DNA of 64,000 nt from Rhodoferax fermentans (GTDB lineage: Bacteria; Pseudomonadota; Gammaproteobacteria; Burkholderiales; Burkholderiaceae_C): contig NZ_MTJN01000002.1 in the NCBI RefSeq assembly GCF_002017865.1, positions 1,240,001 through 1,304,000 on the forward strand, read 5' to 3'. The notes beneath the pieces are model-generated. The model had not been told where the DNA came from. It searched no databases and saw nothing but the letters and a program-made list of their open reading frames with translations. How positions within the stretch are numbered: position 1 is the first letter of the stretch; each line of letters begins with the position of its first letter. The position numbers and the translations under genes are program-made. Shown in pieces: positions 20,136 to 28,694 of this stretch.

Positions 20136-20545
20136 GCGGGGATCTCCATGGGCAAACCTTTGTTCAACGCCATCCAACCGCTGACGATGCGATATAGGAA
20201 CCAGATCGACACCGCCAGCCAAGCCAGCCAACCCGGCAGGATGAACAGCAACCACAGGGGCGCGGTCACCGCGTACAACAGCCCGGCGATGATCACCGTG
20301 CGGATGCGCCAGCGAAAGTGCGATGCATGCCAAGTACCCACCGCGTCGCCCCGTTTGACCAAGTCAATCACCAGCGCAATCACCAGCAACAGCGGCCCCA
20401 TTTGTGCGCCAGGGATCAGCGCCGCCACCGCCACCACCAGGTGCAGGATGTAGCTGACCGTGCCCCAGGCGTTCAAGCCATTGAGGGTTTGCACGTCGAG
20501 TTCACGCGACTCGCCGCTTGGGCCGTTTGAAAAATCCTGGGTCAT
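20132..20545 (-). CDS. DUF4870-like membrane protein
   Basis: A 137-residue membrane protein with about four hydrophobic segments (about 28-45, 50-65, 84-100, 103-122) and the [11 protein letters not shown] motif typical of DUF4870-like proteins next to hisE in this group. The function is unknown. It overlaps both hisE (upstream) and the HIT gene (downstream) by 4 bp, so it is translated as part of the his transcript. Confidence 0.8.
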   Translation of the reverse strand: MTQDFSNGPSGESRELDVQTLNGLNAWGTVSYILHLVVAVAALIPGAQMGPLLLVIALVIDLVKRGDAVGTWHASHFRWRIRTVIIAGLLYAVTAPLWLLFILPGWLAWLAVSIWFLYRIVSGWMALNKGLPMEIPA

Positions 20546-20943
20546 GAGCTTGCTCCTTGTGGCGTCTGGTCAGGCGTTTTGGCCTGGCGCTGCGCCTTTT
20601 CTGCGAGGCCACTGGTGCCCTCACGGCGTTCCAGCTCAGCAAGCACATCGGCCGGGCTCAGGCCGTAATGCGCCAGCGCCACCATGCTGTGAAACCACAG
20701 GTCAGCCACCTCGTAGACGATCTTGGCCGGATCACCGCCGTGGTCCGCGTCCTTGGCGGCCATCACCACCTCGGTGGCTTCTTCACCAATTTTTTTCAAA
20801 AAGGCGTCCGGCCCCTTGTGCAACAGACGCGCCACATAACTGGCTTCGGGGTCACCACCGCGTGCGGGCAGGCGGGACTCGATCACGGCGGCCAGCGCGG
20901 CCAGGGTATCAGCGCAAGAGGGGGTAGACGACATGGCACTCAT
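20542..20943 (-). CDS. hisE: Phosphoribosyl-ATP pyrophosphatase
   Basis: HisE hydrolyses phosphoribosyl-ATP to phosphoribosyl-AMP, step 2 of histidine synthesis. The 133-residue protein has the all-helical MazG-like motif [15 protein letters not shown] and [12 protein letters not shown] with the metal-binding acids. HisE and HisI are separate genes here. It overlaps hisI upstream by 4 bp (ATGA). Confidence 0.95.
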   Translation of the reverse strand: MSAMSSTPSCADTLAALAAVIESRLPARGGDPEASYVARLLHKGPDAFLKKIGEEATEVVMAAKDADHGGDPAKIVYEVADLWFHSMVALAHYGLSPADVLAELERREGTSGLAEKAQRQAKTPDQTPQGASS

Positions 20944-21344
20944 TTGTAGATGGTTTCGGGATCTTTCAAGACCGGGTCGGTCACTTTCCAGGCCCCGTTC
21001 TCATACACGCTGAAAAAACAGCTGTGCCGACCGGTGTGGCAGGCAATACCGGGCGTGTGGCCCGTCTGGGTGACCTTGAGCAACACCACGTCGGCATCAC
21101 AGTCGATGCGGATTTCATGCACGGTCTGCACATGGCCGGACTCTTCGCCCTTGAACCACAGCTTGTTGCGTGAGCGGCTGAAATACACCGCACGGCCGAG
21201 TTCGGCGGTTTTTTGCAGGGCCTCGCGGTTCATCCAGGCAAACATCAGCACGTCGCCCGTGCCCTGCTCCTGTGCAATGACCGGCACCAGGCCTTGTGCG
21301 TCCCATTGGATGGTGTCGAGATAGTTCATGGAAGAATTGTCCAT
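20940..21344 (-). CDS. hisI: Phosphoribosyl-AMP cyclohydrolase
   Basis: HisI opens the adenine ring of phosphoribosyl-AMP, step 3 of histidine synthesis. The 134-residue protein has the zinc and magnesium site in [12 protein letters not shown] and the [10 protein letters not shown] signature. The true start may be ATG 21329 (MNYLDTI), where homology to relatives begins; neither start has a strong ribosome binding site. A repeat copy occupies the gap to hisF. Confidence 0.94.
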   Translation of the reverse strand: MDNSSMNYLDTIQWDAQGLVPVIAQEQGTGDVLMFAWMNREALQKTAELGRAVYFSRSRNKLWFKGEESGHVQTVHEIRIDCDADVVLLKVTQTGHTPGIACHTGRHSCFFSVYENGAWKVTDPVLKDPETIYK

Positions 21345-21357
21345 GATCAGGATGACT

Positions 21358-21410
21358 TATAAAAAAGATAGCTATCAGCCCTTATTGCATAAGGGCTAGA
21401 GGCCTATTTG
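21358..21410 (-). repeat. Dispersed palindromic repeat, copy 3 (best consensus)
   Basis: Minus-strand reading: CAAATAGGCCTCTAGCCCTT, ATGCAATAAGGGCTGATAG, then CTATCTTTTTTATA. This is the cleanest copy and fills the hisF-hisI gap, beginning just after the hisF stop codon. Confidence 0.85.
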
Positions 21411-21412
21411 AC

Positions 21413-22213
21413 TCAGATCCGAACAGGAATACCACGCTCGGCCATACGCGCCTTGGCCTGCGCCACGGTGAACTCGCCGTAGTGGAAGATGCTCGCCGCC
21501 AGCACCGCGTCGGCACCACCGAGCTGGATGCCGTCGGCCAGATGGTCCAGCGTACCGACACCACCCGAGGCAATCACCGGCACATTCACCGCGTCGCTCA
21601 CCGCGCGGGTCAGTGCCAAATCGAAGCCAGACTTGGTGCCATCACGGTCCATGCTGGTGAGCAGAATTTCGCCCGCGCCAAACTCGGCCATCTGGGTCGC
21701 CCAGGCCACCGCGTCGAGCCCGGTGTTCTTGCGCCCGCCGTGGCTGTACACGTCCCAGCCCTCACCCAACGGCAAACCGTTGGCGCCAAGCCGCAAAGCG
21801 TCTTCAGCGCTGCGGCGTTTGGCGTCAATCGCCACCACAATGCACTGGGCACCGTATTTGCGCGAGGCATCGCGAATGACCTGCGGGTTAGCAATCGCTG
21901 CCGAGTTGAAGCTGGTTTTGTCGGCGCCGGCATTGAGCAGGCGGCGCACATCTTCCACGGTGCGCACACCGCCACCGACGGTCAGCGGGATGAACACTTG
22001 GGAGGCCACCGCCTCGATGATGTGCAGGATCAGGTCGCGCCCGTCGCTGGTGGCGGTGATGTCCAGGAAAGTGAGTTCGTCGGCGCCCTGCTCGTTGTAA
22101 CGTGCGGCGATCTCGACCGGGTCACCGGCATCACGCAGCTCGACAAAATTGACACCTTTGACAACCCGGCCGCCCGTGACATCCAGGCAGGGAATGATGC
22201 GTTTGGCCAGCAT
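21413..22213 (-). CDS. hisF: Imidazole glycerol phosphate synthase subunit HisF
   Basis: The 266-residue cyclase subunit uses ammonia from HisH to form imidazole glycerol phosphate and AICAR. Catalytic Asp11 (PCLDV) and Asp130 (VAIDAKR) are present, and the TIM-barrel phosphate sites GGGVRT and ASGGVG are intact. Its ATG overlaps the hisA stop by one base (TGATG). Confidence 0.97.
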   Translation of the reverse strand: MLAKRIIPCLDVTGGRVVKGVNFVELRDAGDPVEIAARYNEQGADELTFLDITATSDGRDLILHIIEAVASQVFIPLTVGGGVRTVEDVRRLLNAGADKTSFNSAAIANPQVIRDASRKYGAQCIVVAIDAKRRSAEDALRLGANGLPLGEGWDVYSHGGRKNTGLDAVAWATQMAEFGAGEILLTSMDRDGTKSGFDLALTRAVSDAVNVPVIASGGVGTLDHLADGIQLGGADAVLAASIFHYGEFTVAQAKARMAERGIPVRI

Positions 22214-22953
22214 CAGCCGTTCAACTCGTCAGCGCGTTCTTGCGCTTTTTCAAAGTCCAGGTCACCGCTGTAGATGGCGCGGCCGCAAATGACACCTTCC
22301 ACACCCTCGTCTTCCACCGCGCACAGGGCTTCGATGTCGGTCAGGTTGGACAGGCCACCGGAGGCGATCACGGGGATGGTGAGCGCCTGCGCCAGGCGCA
22401 CGGTGGCTTCGATGTTGATGCCGCTGAGCATGCCGTCGCGGCCGATGTCGGTGTAGATGATCGATTCGACGCCAAAGTCTTCAAACTTTTTGCCCATGTC
22501 GATCACGTCGTGGCGGGTGAGTTTGCTCCAGCCGTCGGTGGCGACCTTGCCGTCCTTGGCGTCCAGACCCACGATGATGTGGCCACCAAAGGCGGTGCAG
22601 GCGTCTTGCAGGAAACCGGGGTTGCGCACCGCAGCCGTGCCAATGATGACGTAACGCAGGCCCGCGTCCAGATAACGCTCGATGGTGTCGAGGTCGCGGA
22701 TGCCGCCGCCCAGCTGCACATCCACCTCGCTGCCCACCGCTTTGAGGATCTTGCGGATGGCGGCCTCGTTTTTCGGGTGCCCGGCAAACGCCCCGTTCAG
22801 ATCGACCAGATGCAGGCGCCGTGCACCCTTGTCCACCCAGCTGCGGGCCATCACCGATGGCTCCTCGCTGAAGGTGGTGGCAAGTGCCATATCGCCCTGT
22901 TGCAGGCGCACACAATGGCCGTCTTTGAGATCAATCGCAGGAATTAAAAGCAT
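22213..22953 (-). CDS. hisA: ProFAR isomerase HisA
   Basis: A 246-residue TIM-barrel isomerase converting ProFAR to PRFAR, step 4 of histidine synthesis. Catalytic Asp8 (IPAIDLKDG) and the [11 protein letters not shown] loop with the second aspartate are present, as are the phosphate-binding GGGIRD and ASGGLS motifs. The 137-bp gap to hisH contains nothing I can identify. Confidence 0.97.
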   Translation of the reverse strand: MLLIPAIDLKDGHCVRLQQGDMALATTFSEEPSVMARSWVDKGARRLHLVDLNGAFAGHPKNEAAIRKILKAVGSEVDVQLGGGIRDLDTIERYLDAGLRYVIIGTAAVRNPGFLQDACTAFGGHIIVGLDAKDGKVATDGWSKLTRHDVIDMGKKFEDFGVESIIYTDIGRDGMLSGINIEATVRLAQALTIPVIASGGLSNLTDIEALCAVEDEGVEGVICGRAIYSGDLDFEKAQERADELNG

Positions 22954-23090
22954 GATGCTTCGTAGGTGAGAGTGGGAGAAAAACGAGAAGAAACCGATAA
23001 GCTGAACGGGAGGTGCGCTGATTCATGCCCGGCGCAGGGCGATTGCCAAACAGTGGTTCGCAGACATGACAGACGTCAGATGAAGCTCGT

Positions 23091-23798
23091 TCAGGGATGC
23101 CAGTGGAGAAAGTTGCGGTACAGGGCCAGGCCGTGGTCAGCACTTTTTTCAGGATGGAACTGTGTCGCAAAAATATTATCACGTGCAATGGCCGAACTGA
23201 AGCGCTGGCCGTAGTCTGTCTCGCCCACGCTGTGGCGTGTATCTGACGGTTTGGCGTAAAAACTGTGCACAAAGTAGAAATAGCTGCCATCAGGCACACC
23301 GTCCCAGATCGGATGCGGCGCGGCGCCGTCATGGCGCGTCTGGTAGACCTGGTTCCAGCCCATCTGCGGCACTTTGTAGCGGCTGCCGTCGGGCTGCTGC
23401 TGCCCGGCCAGGTCAAACTTGATGACCTCACCATGGATCTGGCCCAGGCAAGGCGTGCCCTGCCCGCCGTCTGTGTCATCACCTTCCTGGCTGTGGTCCA
23501 GCAGCATCTGCATGCCGACACAGACCCCCATCACCGGCTTGTTGGCAAGTGCATGCATCACGGCAGGGTACATGCCGGAGTCGTGCAACTCGCGCATGCA
23601 GTCGCGGATGGCGCCCTGGCCGGGCAAGACCACACGCTCGGCCGCCATGACTTCTTCGGGGCGCTGCGTCCAGATCACATCAACCTGCGCGCCACGAGCG
23701 GCGGCCAGCACCGCGTTGGTGACGGATCGCAAATTGCCCATGCCGTAGTCGACCACGGCCACGGTTTTTCTGAGACTGTTCTTTACTATTACATCCAT
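23091..23798 (-). CDS. hisH: Imidazole glycerol phosphate synthase glutaminase HisH
   Basis: The 235-residue glutamine amidotransferase partner of HisF. The triad is Cys93 (GVCVGMQ), His215 and Glu217 (FHPEKS). Relatives start close to the [12 protein letters not shown] segment; here about 13 extra residues precede it. The start codon and the first five residues lie in a dispersed repeat copy, so the N-terminus appears to have been supplied or altered by the repeat. Confidence 0.95.
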   Translation of the reverse strand: MDVIVKNSLRKTVAVVDYGMGNLRSVTNAVLAAARGAQVDVIWTQRPEEVMAAERVVLPGQGAIRDCMRELHDSGMYPAVMHALANKPVMGVCVGMQMLLDHSQEGDDTDGGQGTPCLGQIHGEVIKFDLAGQQQPDGSRYKVPQMGWNQVYQTRHDGAAPHPIWDGVPDGSYFYFVHSFYAKPSDTRHSVGETDYGQRFSSAIARDNIFATQFHPEKSADHGLALYRNFLHWHP

Positions 23799-23838
23799 AG
23801 CTACCTAGGCAACATCAACAAGGGCCAGAGGTCGATTA
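23783..23838 (-). repeat. Dispersed palindromic repeat, copy 4, overlapping the hisH start
   Basis: Minus-strand reading: ATCGACCTCTGGCCCTTGTT, then a diverged right arm, then GTAGCTATGGATGTAATAG. The ATG within TAGCTATGGATG is the hisH start codon. The copy fills the hisB-hisH gap. Confidence 0.65.
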
Positions 23839-23848
23839 TGCATACTAT

Positions 23849-24487
23849 TTACAAAGAACCTTTGGTGGACGGGATGCTGCCCAGGGCGCGGGCATCGAGC
23901 TCGATAGCCGCACGCAAGGCGCGACCAAAGGCTTTGAAGATGGTCTCGACCTGGTGGTGCGCGTTGACCCCCTTGAGGTTGTCAATGTGCAGCGTGACAA
24001 AAGCGTGGTTCACAAAACCCTGAAAAAACTCGTGCACCAGCTGTGAATCAAAGGTGCCGATCATGCCGCTGGAGAACTTCACATCCATCACCAGCCCGGG
24101 GCGGCCCGAGAAATCGATCACCACCCGTGACAACGCCTCGTCCAACGGCACATAAGCATGGCCGTAACGGCGGATGCCTTTTTTGTCGCCAATCGCTTTG
24201 TGCACCGCCTGCCCCAGTGTGATGCCCACGTCTTCCACCGTGTGGTGGCCGTCGATGTGCAAATCACCCTCGGCGTCAATGTCCAGGTCAATCAGGCCAT
24301 GGCGGGCGATCTGGTCGAGCATGTGGTCAAAAAAACCGATGCCGGTGTGTAAGCGGGACTCACCGGTGCCGTCCAGGTTGACACGCACCGACACCTGGGT
24401 CTCTGCGGTGTTGCGCGCCAGCTCGGCGATGCGCGGCACACTCGTGGCCGGGGTTTCAGGAAGTTCAGTCAATGGGTAGTTGGTCAT
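23849..24487 (-). CDS. hisB: Imidazoleglycerol-phosphate dehydratase
   Basis: A 212-residue monofunctional HisB, the dehydratase of step 6 of histidine synthesis. Both manganese motifs are present: [10 protein letters not shown] and [11 protein letters not shown], with [13 protein letters not shown] near the N-terminus. There is no fused histidinol phosphatase domain, as usual outside enterobacteria. It overlaps hisC by 4 bp. Confidence 0.96.
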   Translation of the reverse strand: MTNYPLTELPETPATSVPRIAELARNTAETQVSVRVNLDGTGESRLHTGIGFFDHMLDQIARHGLIDLDIDAEGDLHIDGHHTVEDVGITLGQAVHKAIGDKKGIRRYGHAYVPLDEALSRVVIDFSGRPGLVMDVKFSSGMIGTFDSQLVHEFFQGFVNHAFVTLHIDNLKGVNAHHQVETIFKAFGRALRAAIELDARALGSIPSTKGSL

Positions 24488-25617
24488 AGTGAGGCTTCCA
24501 GGGCGGCCAGCATCTGGTGGTTTTCGGGCGAGGTGCCTACCGTCAGGCGCAGGCAGTTGTTCAACAGTGAATGCATTTTAGAAACGTTCTTGACCAGCAC
24601 ACCCCGGGCTTTCATGCCCTCAAAGGTTTTCTGGGCGTCAGGCAAGCGGATCAGGATCATGTTGGCCTGGCTCGGGAACACGGTCACACCGGGAAATTCG
24701 GCCAGCACGGTGAGCAACTGCTCTCGCTGGCGGCAGATGTCCTGCGCCTGCTGTTCAAACACGGCCTGGTGTTCCAGCGCAAACAACGCGGCCTCGCAGT
24801 TGAGCACACTCACGTTGTAAGGCGGGCGCACCTTGTCGAGCTGGCTGATCAGGGTTTGCGGGCCGATCAGGTAACCCAGGCGCACACCGGCCAGGCCAAA
24901 CTTGCTGAGCGTGCGCAACAGCAGCACATGCGGGTGGCGGGTCAGGCGGTCGGCGTAACTCTTGGTCGCAAAGGGCTGGTAAGCCTCGTCAATCACCACC
25001 AGACCGCCCTGCTCTCCGGCGGTGGTAATGATGGCCTCCAGCGCCTCGTCGTCCCACAAATTGGCCGTGGGGTTGTTGGGATAGGCCAGGAAGGTGATGG
25101 CGGGCTGGTGTTGATCGATGGCGGCCAGCATTGCGGGCAGATCCAGCTCGAAATCGGCCGTCAAGGGCACACCCACATAGTCCAGCCCCTGCAGCTGCGC
25201 ACTCATGGCGTACATGACAAAACCCGGCTCGGGCGCCAGCACCACGGCCTTTTTCTGGCTATTGGCAGCCGACGGTGGCACAGCACAAGCCAGTGCCAGC
25301 AGGCTGATGAGTTCGTCCGAGCCATTGCCCAGCATCAGGGCGTACCCTTCGGGCAAGGCAGCGTGCTGCTGCAGCGCAACCATCAGGTCGGTGATGCGGG
25401 GGCCGGGGTAACGGTTCAGCGCCACCGCGCCCAGGCGCTGGCCCAATTCGGCCTGCAACTCGGGCGAGAGCCGGTGCGGGTTCTCCATGGCGTCGAGCTT
25501 GACCAGGCCGGTGGCGTTTTGCACCGTGTAGGCGTGCATGGCTTGAACGTCGGGGCGGATGCGGCGCTGGATCAACGTGTCCAGCGCGGGGTTTGTGATG
25601 GGGTCGTTCGCAGACAT
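24484..25617 (-). CDS. hisC: Histidinol-phosphate aminotransferase
   Basis: A 377-residue PLP enzyme of fold type I that transaminates imidazole acetol phosphate. The Schiff-base lysine is Lys239 in [15 protein letters not shown]; the AYPNNPT and VIDEAYQPF motifs match. ATG 25617 is chosen as the family start; the frame is open 15 codons further. It is now separated from hisD by the toxin-antitoxin pair and the cassette cluster, so it may need its own promoter. Confidence 0.95.
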   Translation of the reverse strand: MSANDPITNPALDTLIQRRIRPDVQAMHAYTVQNATGLVKLDAMENPHRLSPELQAELGQRLGAVALNRYPGPRITDLMVALQQHAALPEGYALMLGNGSDELISLLALACAVPPSAANSQKKAVVLAPEPGFVMYAMSAQLQGLDYVGVPLTADFELDLPAMLAAIDQHQPAITFLAYPNNPTANLWDDEALEAIITTAGEQGGLVVIDEAYQPFATKSYADRLTRHPHVLLLRTLSKFGLAGVRLGYLIGPQTLISQLDKVRPPYNVSVLNCEAALFALEHQAVFEQQAQDICRQREQLLTVLAEFPGVTVFPSQANMILIRLPDAQKTFEGMKARGVLVKNVSKMHSLLNNCLRLTVGTSPENHQMLAALEASL

Positions 25618-25639
25618 CAGGTAATCACTTCTCAAAAAA

Positions 25640-26104
25640 TCAGTCAGCCAGCGCCAGCTCACCTGGGGTGGCCAGCAGCGGACTCAGAATGCTCACGCCG
25701 TCGATCTGCTGGCCGTGTATCAAATCGAGCGACAACACATGGCTGGCGCCACTTTGTGCGGCAGCGGCGACGATCAGCGCATCCCAATAAGGCAGGCCAA
25801 AACGGGCTTCCACACCCCAGGCGGTTTCCACCGTCTGGTGGTCAATCTGCCAGGGCTGCCAGAGTTGGTAACGGCGCAACTTGGCGCGGGCGTCACCCAG
25901 CGGCATGCCAAAGTGCTGCGTGGCGCTGACGTAATACGCGCTCAGCACCTGCGTGCTGACACGCCCGGCGCGGCGCTGCCACAGTGCCTGCAACCAGTCA
26001 CGCACACGGGCCTGGCGGGTGGTGTCAAACGCATCGTCGGCCATCAACAACACGTTGGTGTCCACAAAAACGATGGCGCCGGTGGTATCCAGCGGGCTAG
26101 CCAT
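25640..26104 (-). CDS. PIN-domain protein, VapC-like toxin with an altered active site
   Basis: A 154-residue PIN-domain protein, the family of VapC toxins that cut tRNA or rRNA. Acidic residues Asp15 (VFVDTNVLL), Asp108 (PYWDALI) and Asp127 (SLDLIHGQ) are present. The second canonical acid, normally Glu in a QVLxE(F/Y)Y segment, is Ala56 (QVLSAYY; codon GCG where GAG would give Glu). The toxin may therefore be weak or inactive. Start ATG 26104 overlaps the antitoxin end by 8 bp, typical of TA pairs. Confidence 0.8.
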   Translation of the reverse strand: MASPLDTTGAIVFVDTNVLLMADDAFDTTRQARVRDWLQALWQRRAGRVSTQVLSAYYVSATQHFGMPLGDARAKLRRYQLWQPWQIDHQTVETAWGVEARFGLPYWDALIVAAAAQSGASHVLSLDLIHGQQIDGVSILSPLLATPGELALAD

Positions 26105-26321
26105 GCTGCCCCCCGCGCACCGGGTACGCCTTGCCACCCGCGTTGAAGCTGGAGGTGTCGGCCTCCCAGTCGCGCTGCGCACGGGTGTAGGCATCGTCAA
26201 ACTGCATCTTCTCGGTGAGCATCTCACCCACCAGCCGCGACACACTGGTGTTGCGCCGCGCCGCCTCGATGCGCACCCACTCCAAGGTGCTGTCTTCGAC
26301 GGTGATTGTGACGTTTTTCAT
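26097..26321 (-). CDS. Ribbon-helix-helix antitoxin, VapB/CopG-like
   Basis: A 74-residue protein with an N-terminal ribbon-helix-helix pattern (VTITVEDSTLEWVRIEAARR, then VSRLVGEML) and a polar C-terminal tail suited to neutralising a PIN toxin. It precedes and overlaps the PIN gene. Two copies of a palindrome directly upstream are the probable operator for autorepression. Confidence 0.78.
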   Translation of the reverse strand: MKNVTITVEDSTLEWVRIEAARRNTSVSRLVGEMLTEKMQFDDAYTRAQRDWEADTSSFNAGGKAYPVRGGQHG

Positions 26322-26336
26322 GGCGAATTCAGTTTA

Positions 26337-26365
26337 CACGAAATTCGTGGTGCACGAAATTCGTG
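26337..26365. promoter_or_regulatory. Tandem palindromic operator of the toxin-antitoxin pair
   Basis: CACGAAATTCGTG occurs twice (26337-26349 and 26353-26365), each a perfect palindrome around a central A, with centres 16 bp apart. A half-site TTTTCGTG follows at 26370-26377. The first copy starts 16 bp upstream of the antitoxin start, as expected for RHH autorepression. Confidence 0.7.
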
Positions 26366-26590
26366 TTTATTTTCGTGATTGCGACGCTGGGAATGTGGTT
26401 GGCGGCGGCTGTATTGTTGTTTTCTTCACCCACCGCACGCGGCTGCAAGCTAGATGAAAGTACCGGCGCCTACAACCAGGCCCCCAACGGGAGGGAATTC
26501 ACATGACGACCTTGGCAACCACTCCACACAACCGGCATCTGCCGGGTTGGTCACTCTTTTTTTCAGAGCATATCCAGCATATTCCACGAG

Positions 26591-26663
26591 GGCTAACGGG
26601 TGTTATCTCCTGCCAAAACGCCAGAACATCCGGCGGGATTTCGCAGTCTACATTGCGTTATGC
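26591..26663 (+). other. attC-like site 0
   Basis: Left core GGCTAAC (26591-26597) and right core GTTATGC (26657-26663) are 5/7 complementary. Between them the strand can fold as CTGC-C-AAA-AC-GCC paired with GGC-GGGA-TTT-C-GCAG, with an unpaired loop. The DUF1883-TIR gene starts 22 bp after the right core. Confidence 0.5.
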
Positions 26664-26684
26664 CTCATCAATGGGAGCGCAATC

Positions 26685-27446
26685 TTGAGCTTTTTGCAGT
26701 TCGATCTTGGCAGCCGACAGCGCGGCGAGATTGTTGAGATAACCCTCACGAGTGGTGCCAACGTACGCCTAATGACGAGTTCGGAGTTCTCAAACTACAA
26801 GAGTGGTCGCCGGCACCAATACATTGGAGGGCTGGCCAAGCAGTCTCCTATCCGCCTACAGGTCCCAAGTTCCGGGCACTGGTATGTGGCCGTTGATATG
26901 CAAGGACTTCGTGGAAGTACCCGGGCCTCCGTTCGCACGTTGCCGGGAATGCTGCCCGAGATACGGGAGGCACCGCTGTCATCTGTTCCAAGCTTGGTGC
27001 GGGAACAACCGCCACAAGTTGAACCGGGGGTTGAAGTCTTCGACGTGTTTATCTCCCATGCGTCCGAAGACAAGGACACTATTGTGAGGTCACTTGCTGT
27101 CGAGTTGGTGGGTAAGGGGCTCAAGGTTTGGTACGACGAATTCACCCTCCGCATCGGCGATAGCCTGAGACAAAAGATCGACAAGGGCTTGGCAAAAAGC
27201 CGGGTTGGGCTGGTCGTCCTCTCGCCGTCGTTTGTATCGAAGGGCTGGACTAACTACGAGCTCGACGGGATCGTTACTCGCACTGTGTCCGGCGAGCAGA
27301 TTCTTCTGCCTATCTGGCACAACATCACAAAGCAAGAAGTTATCGACTTCAGTCCGTCGCTTGCAGACAAGGTTGCCCGCAGTACGGCAACCCACACCGT
27401 GCAAGAAATCGCAAACGAAATCGCCGAATTGCTGAGAGGGCGCTAA
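26685..27446 (+). CDS. DUF1883-TIR domain fusion protein, putative NAD-hydrolysing effector
   Basis: A 253-residue two-domain protein. Residues 1-90 match DUF1883 (FLQFDLGSRQRGEIVEITL, NVRLM, SGHWYVAVD, ASVRTLPG). Residues 118-253 form a TIR domain (VFDVFISHASEDK, KVWYDEFTLRIGDSLR, WTNYELDGI), with Glu192 in the WxxYE segment as the likely NADase glutamate. Bacterial TIR proteins often act as NAD-consuming effectors in phage defence or as virulence factors. The start is TTG 26685, with GGGAGC 6 nt upstream; an ATG at 26454 would add 77 residues of attC-like sequence and is rejected. First gene of the cassette cluster. Confidence 0.8.
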   Translation: MSFLQFDLGSRQRGEIVEITLTSGANVRLMTSSEFSNYKSGRRHQYIGGLAKQSPIRLQVPSSGHWYVAVDMQGLRGSTRASVRTLPGMLPEIREAPLSSVPSLVREQPPQVEPGVEVFDVFISHASEDKDTIVRSLAVELVGKGLKVWYDEFTLRIGDSLRQKIDKGLAKSRVGLVVLSPSFVSKGWTNYELDGIVTRTVSGEQILLPIWHNITKQEVIDFSPSLADKVARSTATHTVQEIANEIAELLRGR

Positions 27447-27453
27447 GCATGAG

Positions 27454-27522
27454 GCATAACCCTGCGGCCCACTGGATGCTGCGCGACAAAGCCGCGCAGC
27501 GCCGGTGACCTCCACGTCAGGC
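27454..27522 (+). other. attC-like site 1 (best example)
   Basis: Left core GCATAAC (27454-27460) and right end CCACGTCAGGC, one base from the consensus GTTAGGC. Inside is a perfect 8-bp stem GCTGCGCG / CGCGCAGC with a short loop, extended by CACTGG / CCGGTG. The TIR gene stop lies 7 bp before it; the next gene starts 4 bp after it. Confidence 0.65.
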
Positions 27523-27525
27523 ATC

Positions 27526-28005
27526 ATGAAGCAACTTATTCTCGCGCTCGGCGCCCTTATCAGCTGCACCAGCGGTTCGGCCGCCGCGCCAGAACAGTCC
27601 GCTCGCGCGGCGGAGCTCATTGCCGCCGGGGCACCAGGCGTCAGGTGGGACAGAGGCACGCTCGTCGAAGGCGATTTCAATGGTGATGGCAAGCCTGACT
27701 TTGCAGTCGTCGGCTACAAAGGCGACGGGCTGGTCTTGGCAATACGCGCATCTTCAGCCAAGGGTGGCCGCTACCGCACGGACTACCAGCACTTCGGCAT
27801 CAGCCCTTCGATCCAAGCAGCGATTTGCGAAGCACCCGCCAAATTGGGCGTCGGTGAACAGGTTTGCCGTCCTATGGATGAGCAGTTGCCCGGTTGTCGC
27901 CCATCCAACACCACAAAGTCGCTCCACCTCAGCGGCGGCGACTGTGACGCCATCCATCTGTTCTGGAATCACAAGACCAATCTCATGGAGTGGTGGCGCC
28001 TATGA
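27526..28005 (+). CDS. Cassette-borne putative lipoprotein with a DxNxDG calcium-type loop
   Basis: I do not recognise this 159-residue protein. It has an N-terminal signal with a possible lipobox (LISC, Cys14) and an alternative signal cleavage after SAAA. A loop EGDFNGDGKPDFAVV (Asp50, Asn52, Asp54, Asp58) looks like an FG-GAP or EF-hand-like calcium site. Cys101, Cys114, Cys124 and Cys140 could form disulfides outside the cytoplasm. ATG 27526 lies 4 bp after the attC-like site, usual for cassettes; an upstream GTG lies within that site. Its stop overlaps the next start (ATGA). Confidence 0.62.
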   Translation: MKQLILALGALISCTSGSAAAPEQSARAAELIAAGAPGVRWDRGTLVEGDFNGDGKPDFAVVGYKGDGLVLAIRASSAKGGRYRTDYQHFGISPSIQAAICEAPAKLGVGEQVCRPMDEQLPGCRPSNTTKSLHLSGGDCDAIHLFWNHKTNLMEWWRL

Positions 28006-28628
28006 CGCCTACTGACTGGTTCCGCAACTCAGACTGGAGTTCCGACATTCAGGAGCGCTTCCTTGCGAAGCTGGCGCGCTCACGCACTCAGAGGGACCAA
28101 TACCTCGTGATCCAAGCACTCACGCTTTCCCGATCACACCCCCAAGCAGCACTTCAATTGGTTGATCTTTACTTCGCCACACAGAAGGGGCAATTTGAAG
28201 ATGTCCGTGCATTGAGCGCTCGGGCCGCCGCTTATCAGTCAATAAGAAACAATGCACTGGCAGTCGCTGCAATGAAGGAGATATTGGCAATCGAGCGACA
28301 GAGGCCTCAGCAAAAGACCACAACGTATGTTGAGTACCCATACTTCGTTGCGTCTATCGGCATGGACAGCGAGTTTTCATCGGCATTCTCTGTACTCGAG
28401 GAACGAGCGGGTGACCTCAAGTTTCCTGTCGACGAGTTCAAGTGGCATGCCGCGTACAGCATCATTAGCTATGCGTTGCGAGACATTGAGGCAGCACGCA
28501 CTCATGCTGGTATGGCTCTTGATGCGGCCAAAATCAAGAAGTCCGGCTTTCGCTTTCATCAATCGCTTGGCCTAGTCGGCAAAGAGCATCAAGCAACGGT
28601 TTCTACCCTGAGGCAAATCTATGCATAA
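28002..28628 (+). CDS. Cassette-borne helical protein, unknown function
   Basis: A 208-residue protein predicted by eye to be mostly helical, with repeated A-L-x-L patterns that could be TPR-like (for example AALQLVDLYF, ALAVAAMKEI, AARTHAGMAL). It has no signal peptide. ATG 28002 overlaps the preceding lipoprotein stop by 4 bp, which implies translational coupling and a shared role. Its stop codon TAA lies inside the left core (GCATAAC) of the following attC-like site. GTG 27990 is an alternative start. Confidence 0.62.
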   Translation: MTPTDWFRNSDWSSDIQERFLAKLARSRTQRDQYLVIQALTLSRSHPQAALQLVDLYFATQKGQFEDVRALSARAAAYQSIRNNALAVAAMKEILAIERQRPQQKTTTYVEYPYFVASIGMDSEFSSAFSVLEERAGDLKFPVDEFKWHAAYSIISYALRDIEAARTHAGMALDAAKIKKSGFRFHQSLGLVGKEHQATVSTLRQIYA

Positions 28629-28686
28629 CCCTGAAGTCGAGCGAACATACGCGAACAACCGTGCAGGCCGCTTACTTCCACATGAA
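28623..28686 (+). other. attC-like site 2 (right end decayed)
   Basis: Left core GCATAAC (28623-28629) is identical to site 1. The body folds as AAGTCGAGCG with CCGCTTACTT (one bulge), and inside that TACGCG with CGTGCA using one wobble. The right core, expected as CACGTTAGGC, reads CACATGAAAG and is not recognisable. Confidence 0.5.
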
Positions 28687-28694
28687 AGGTCACC

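Noticed and set aside
25640..26321. The toxin-antitoxin pair as part of the cassette cluster
   Set aside because: It is on the opposite strand, has its own operator, and no attC-like site lies between it and hisC.
26454..26684. ATG 26454 as start of the TIR gene, adding 77 residues
   Set aside because: The extra residues have no domain character, overlap attC-like site 0, and precede the known DUF1883 start; TTG 26685 has a good ribosome binding site.
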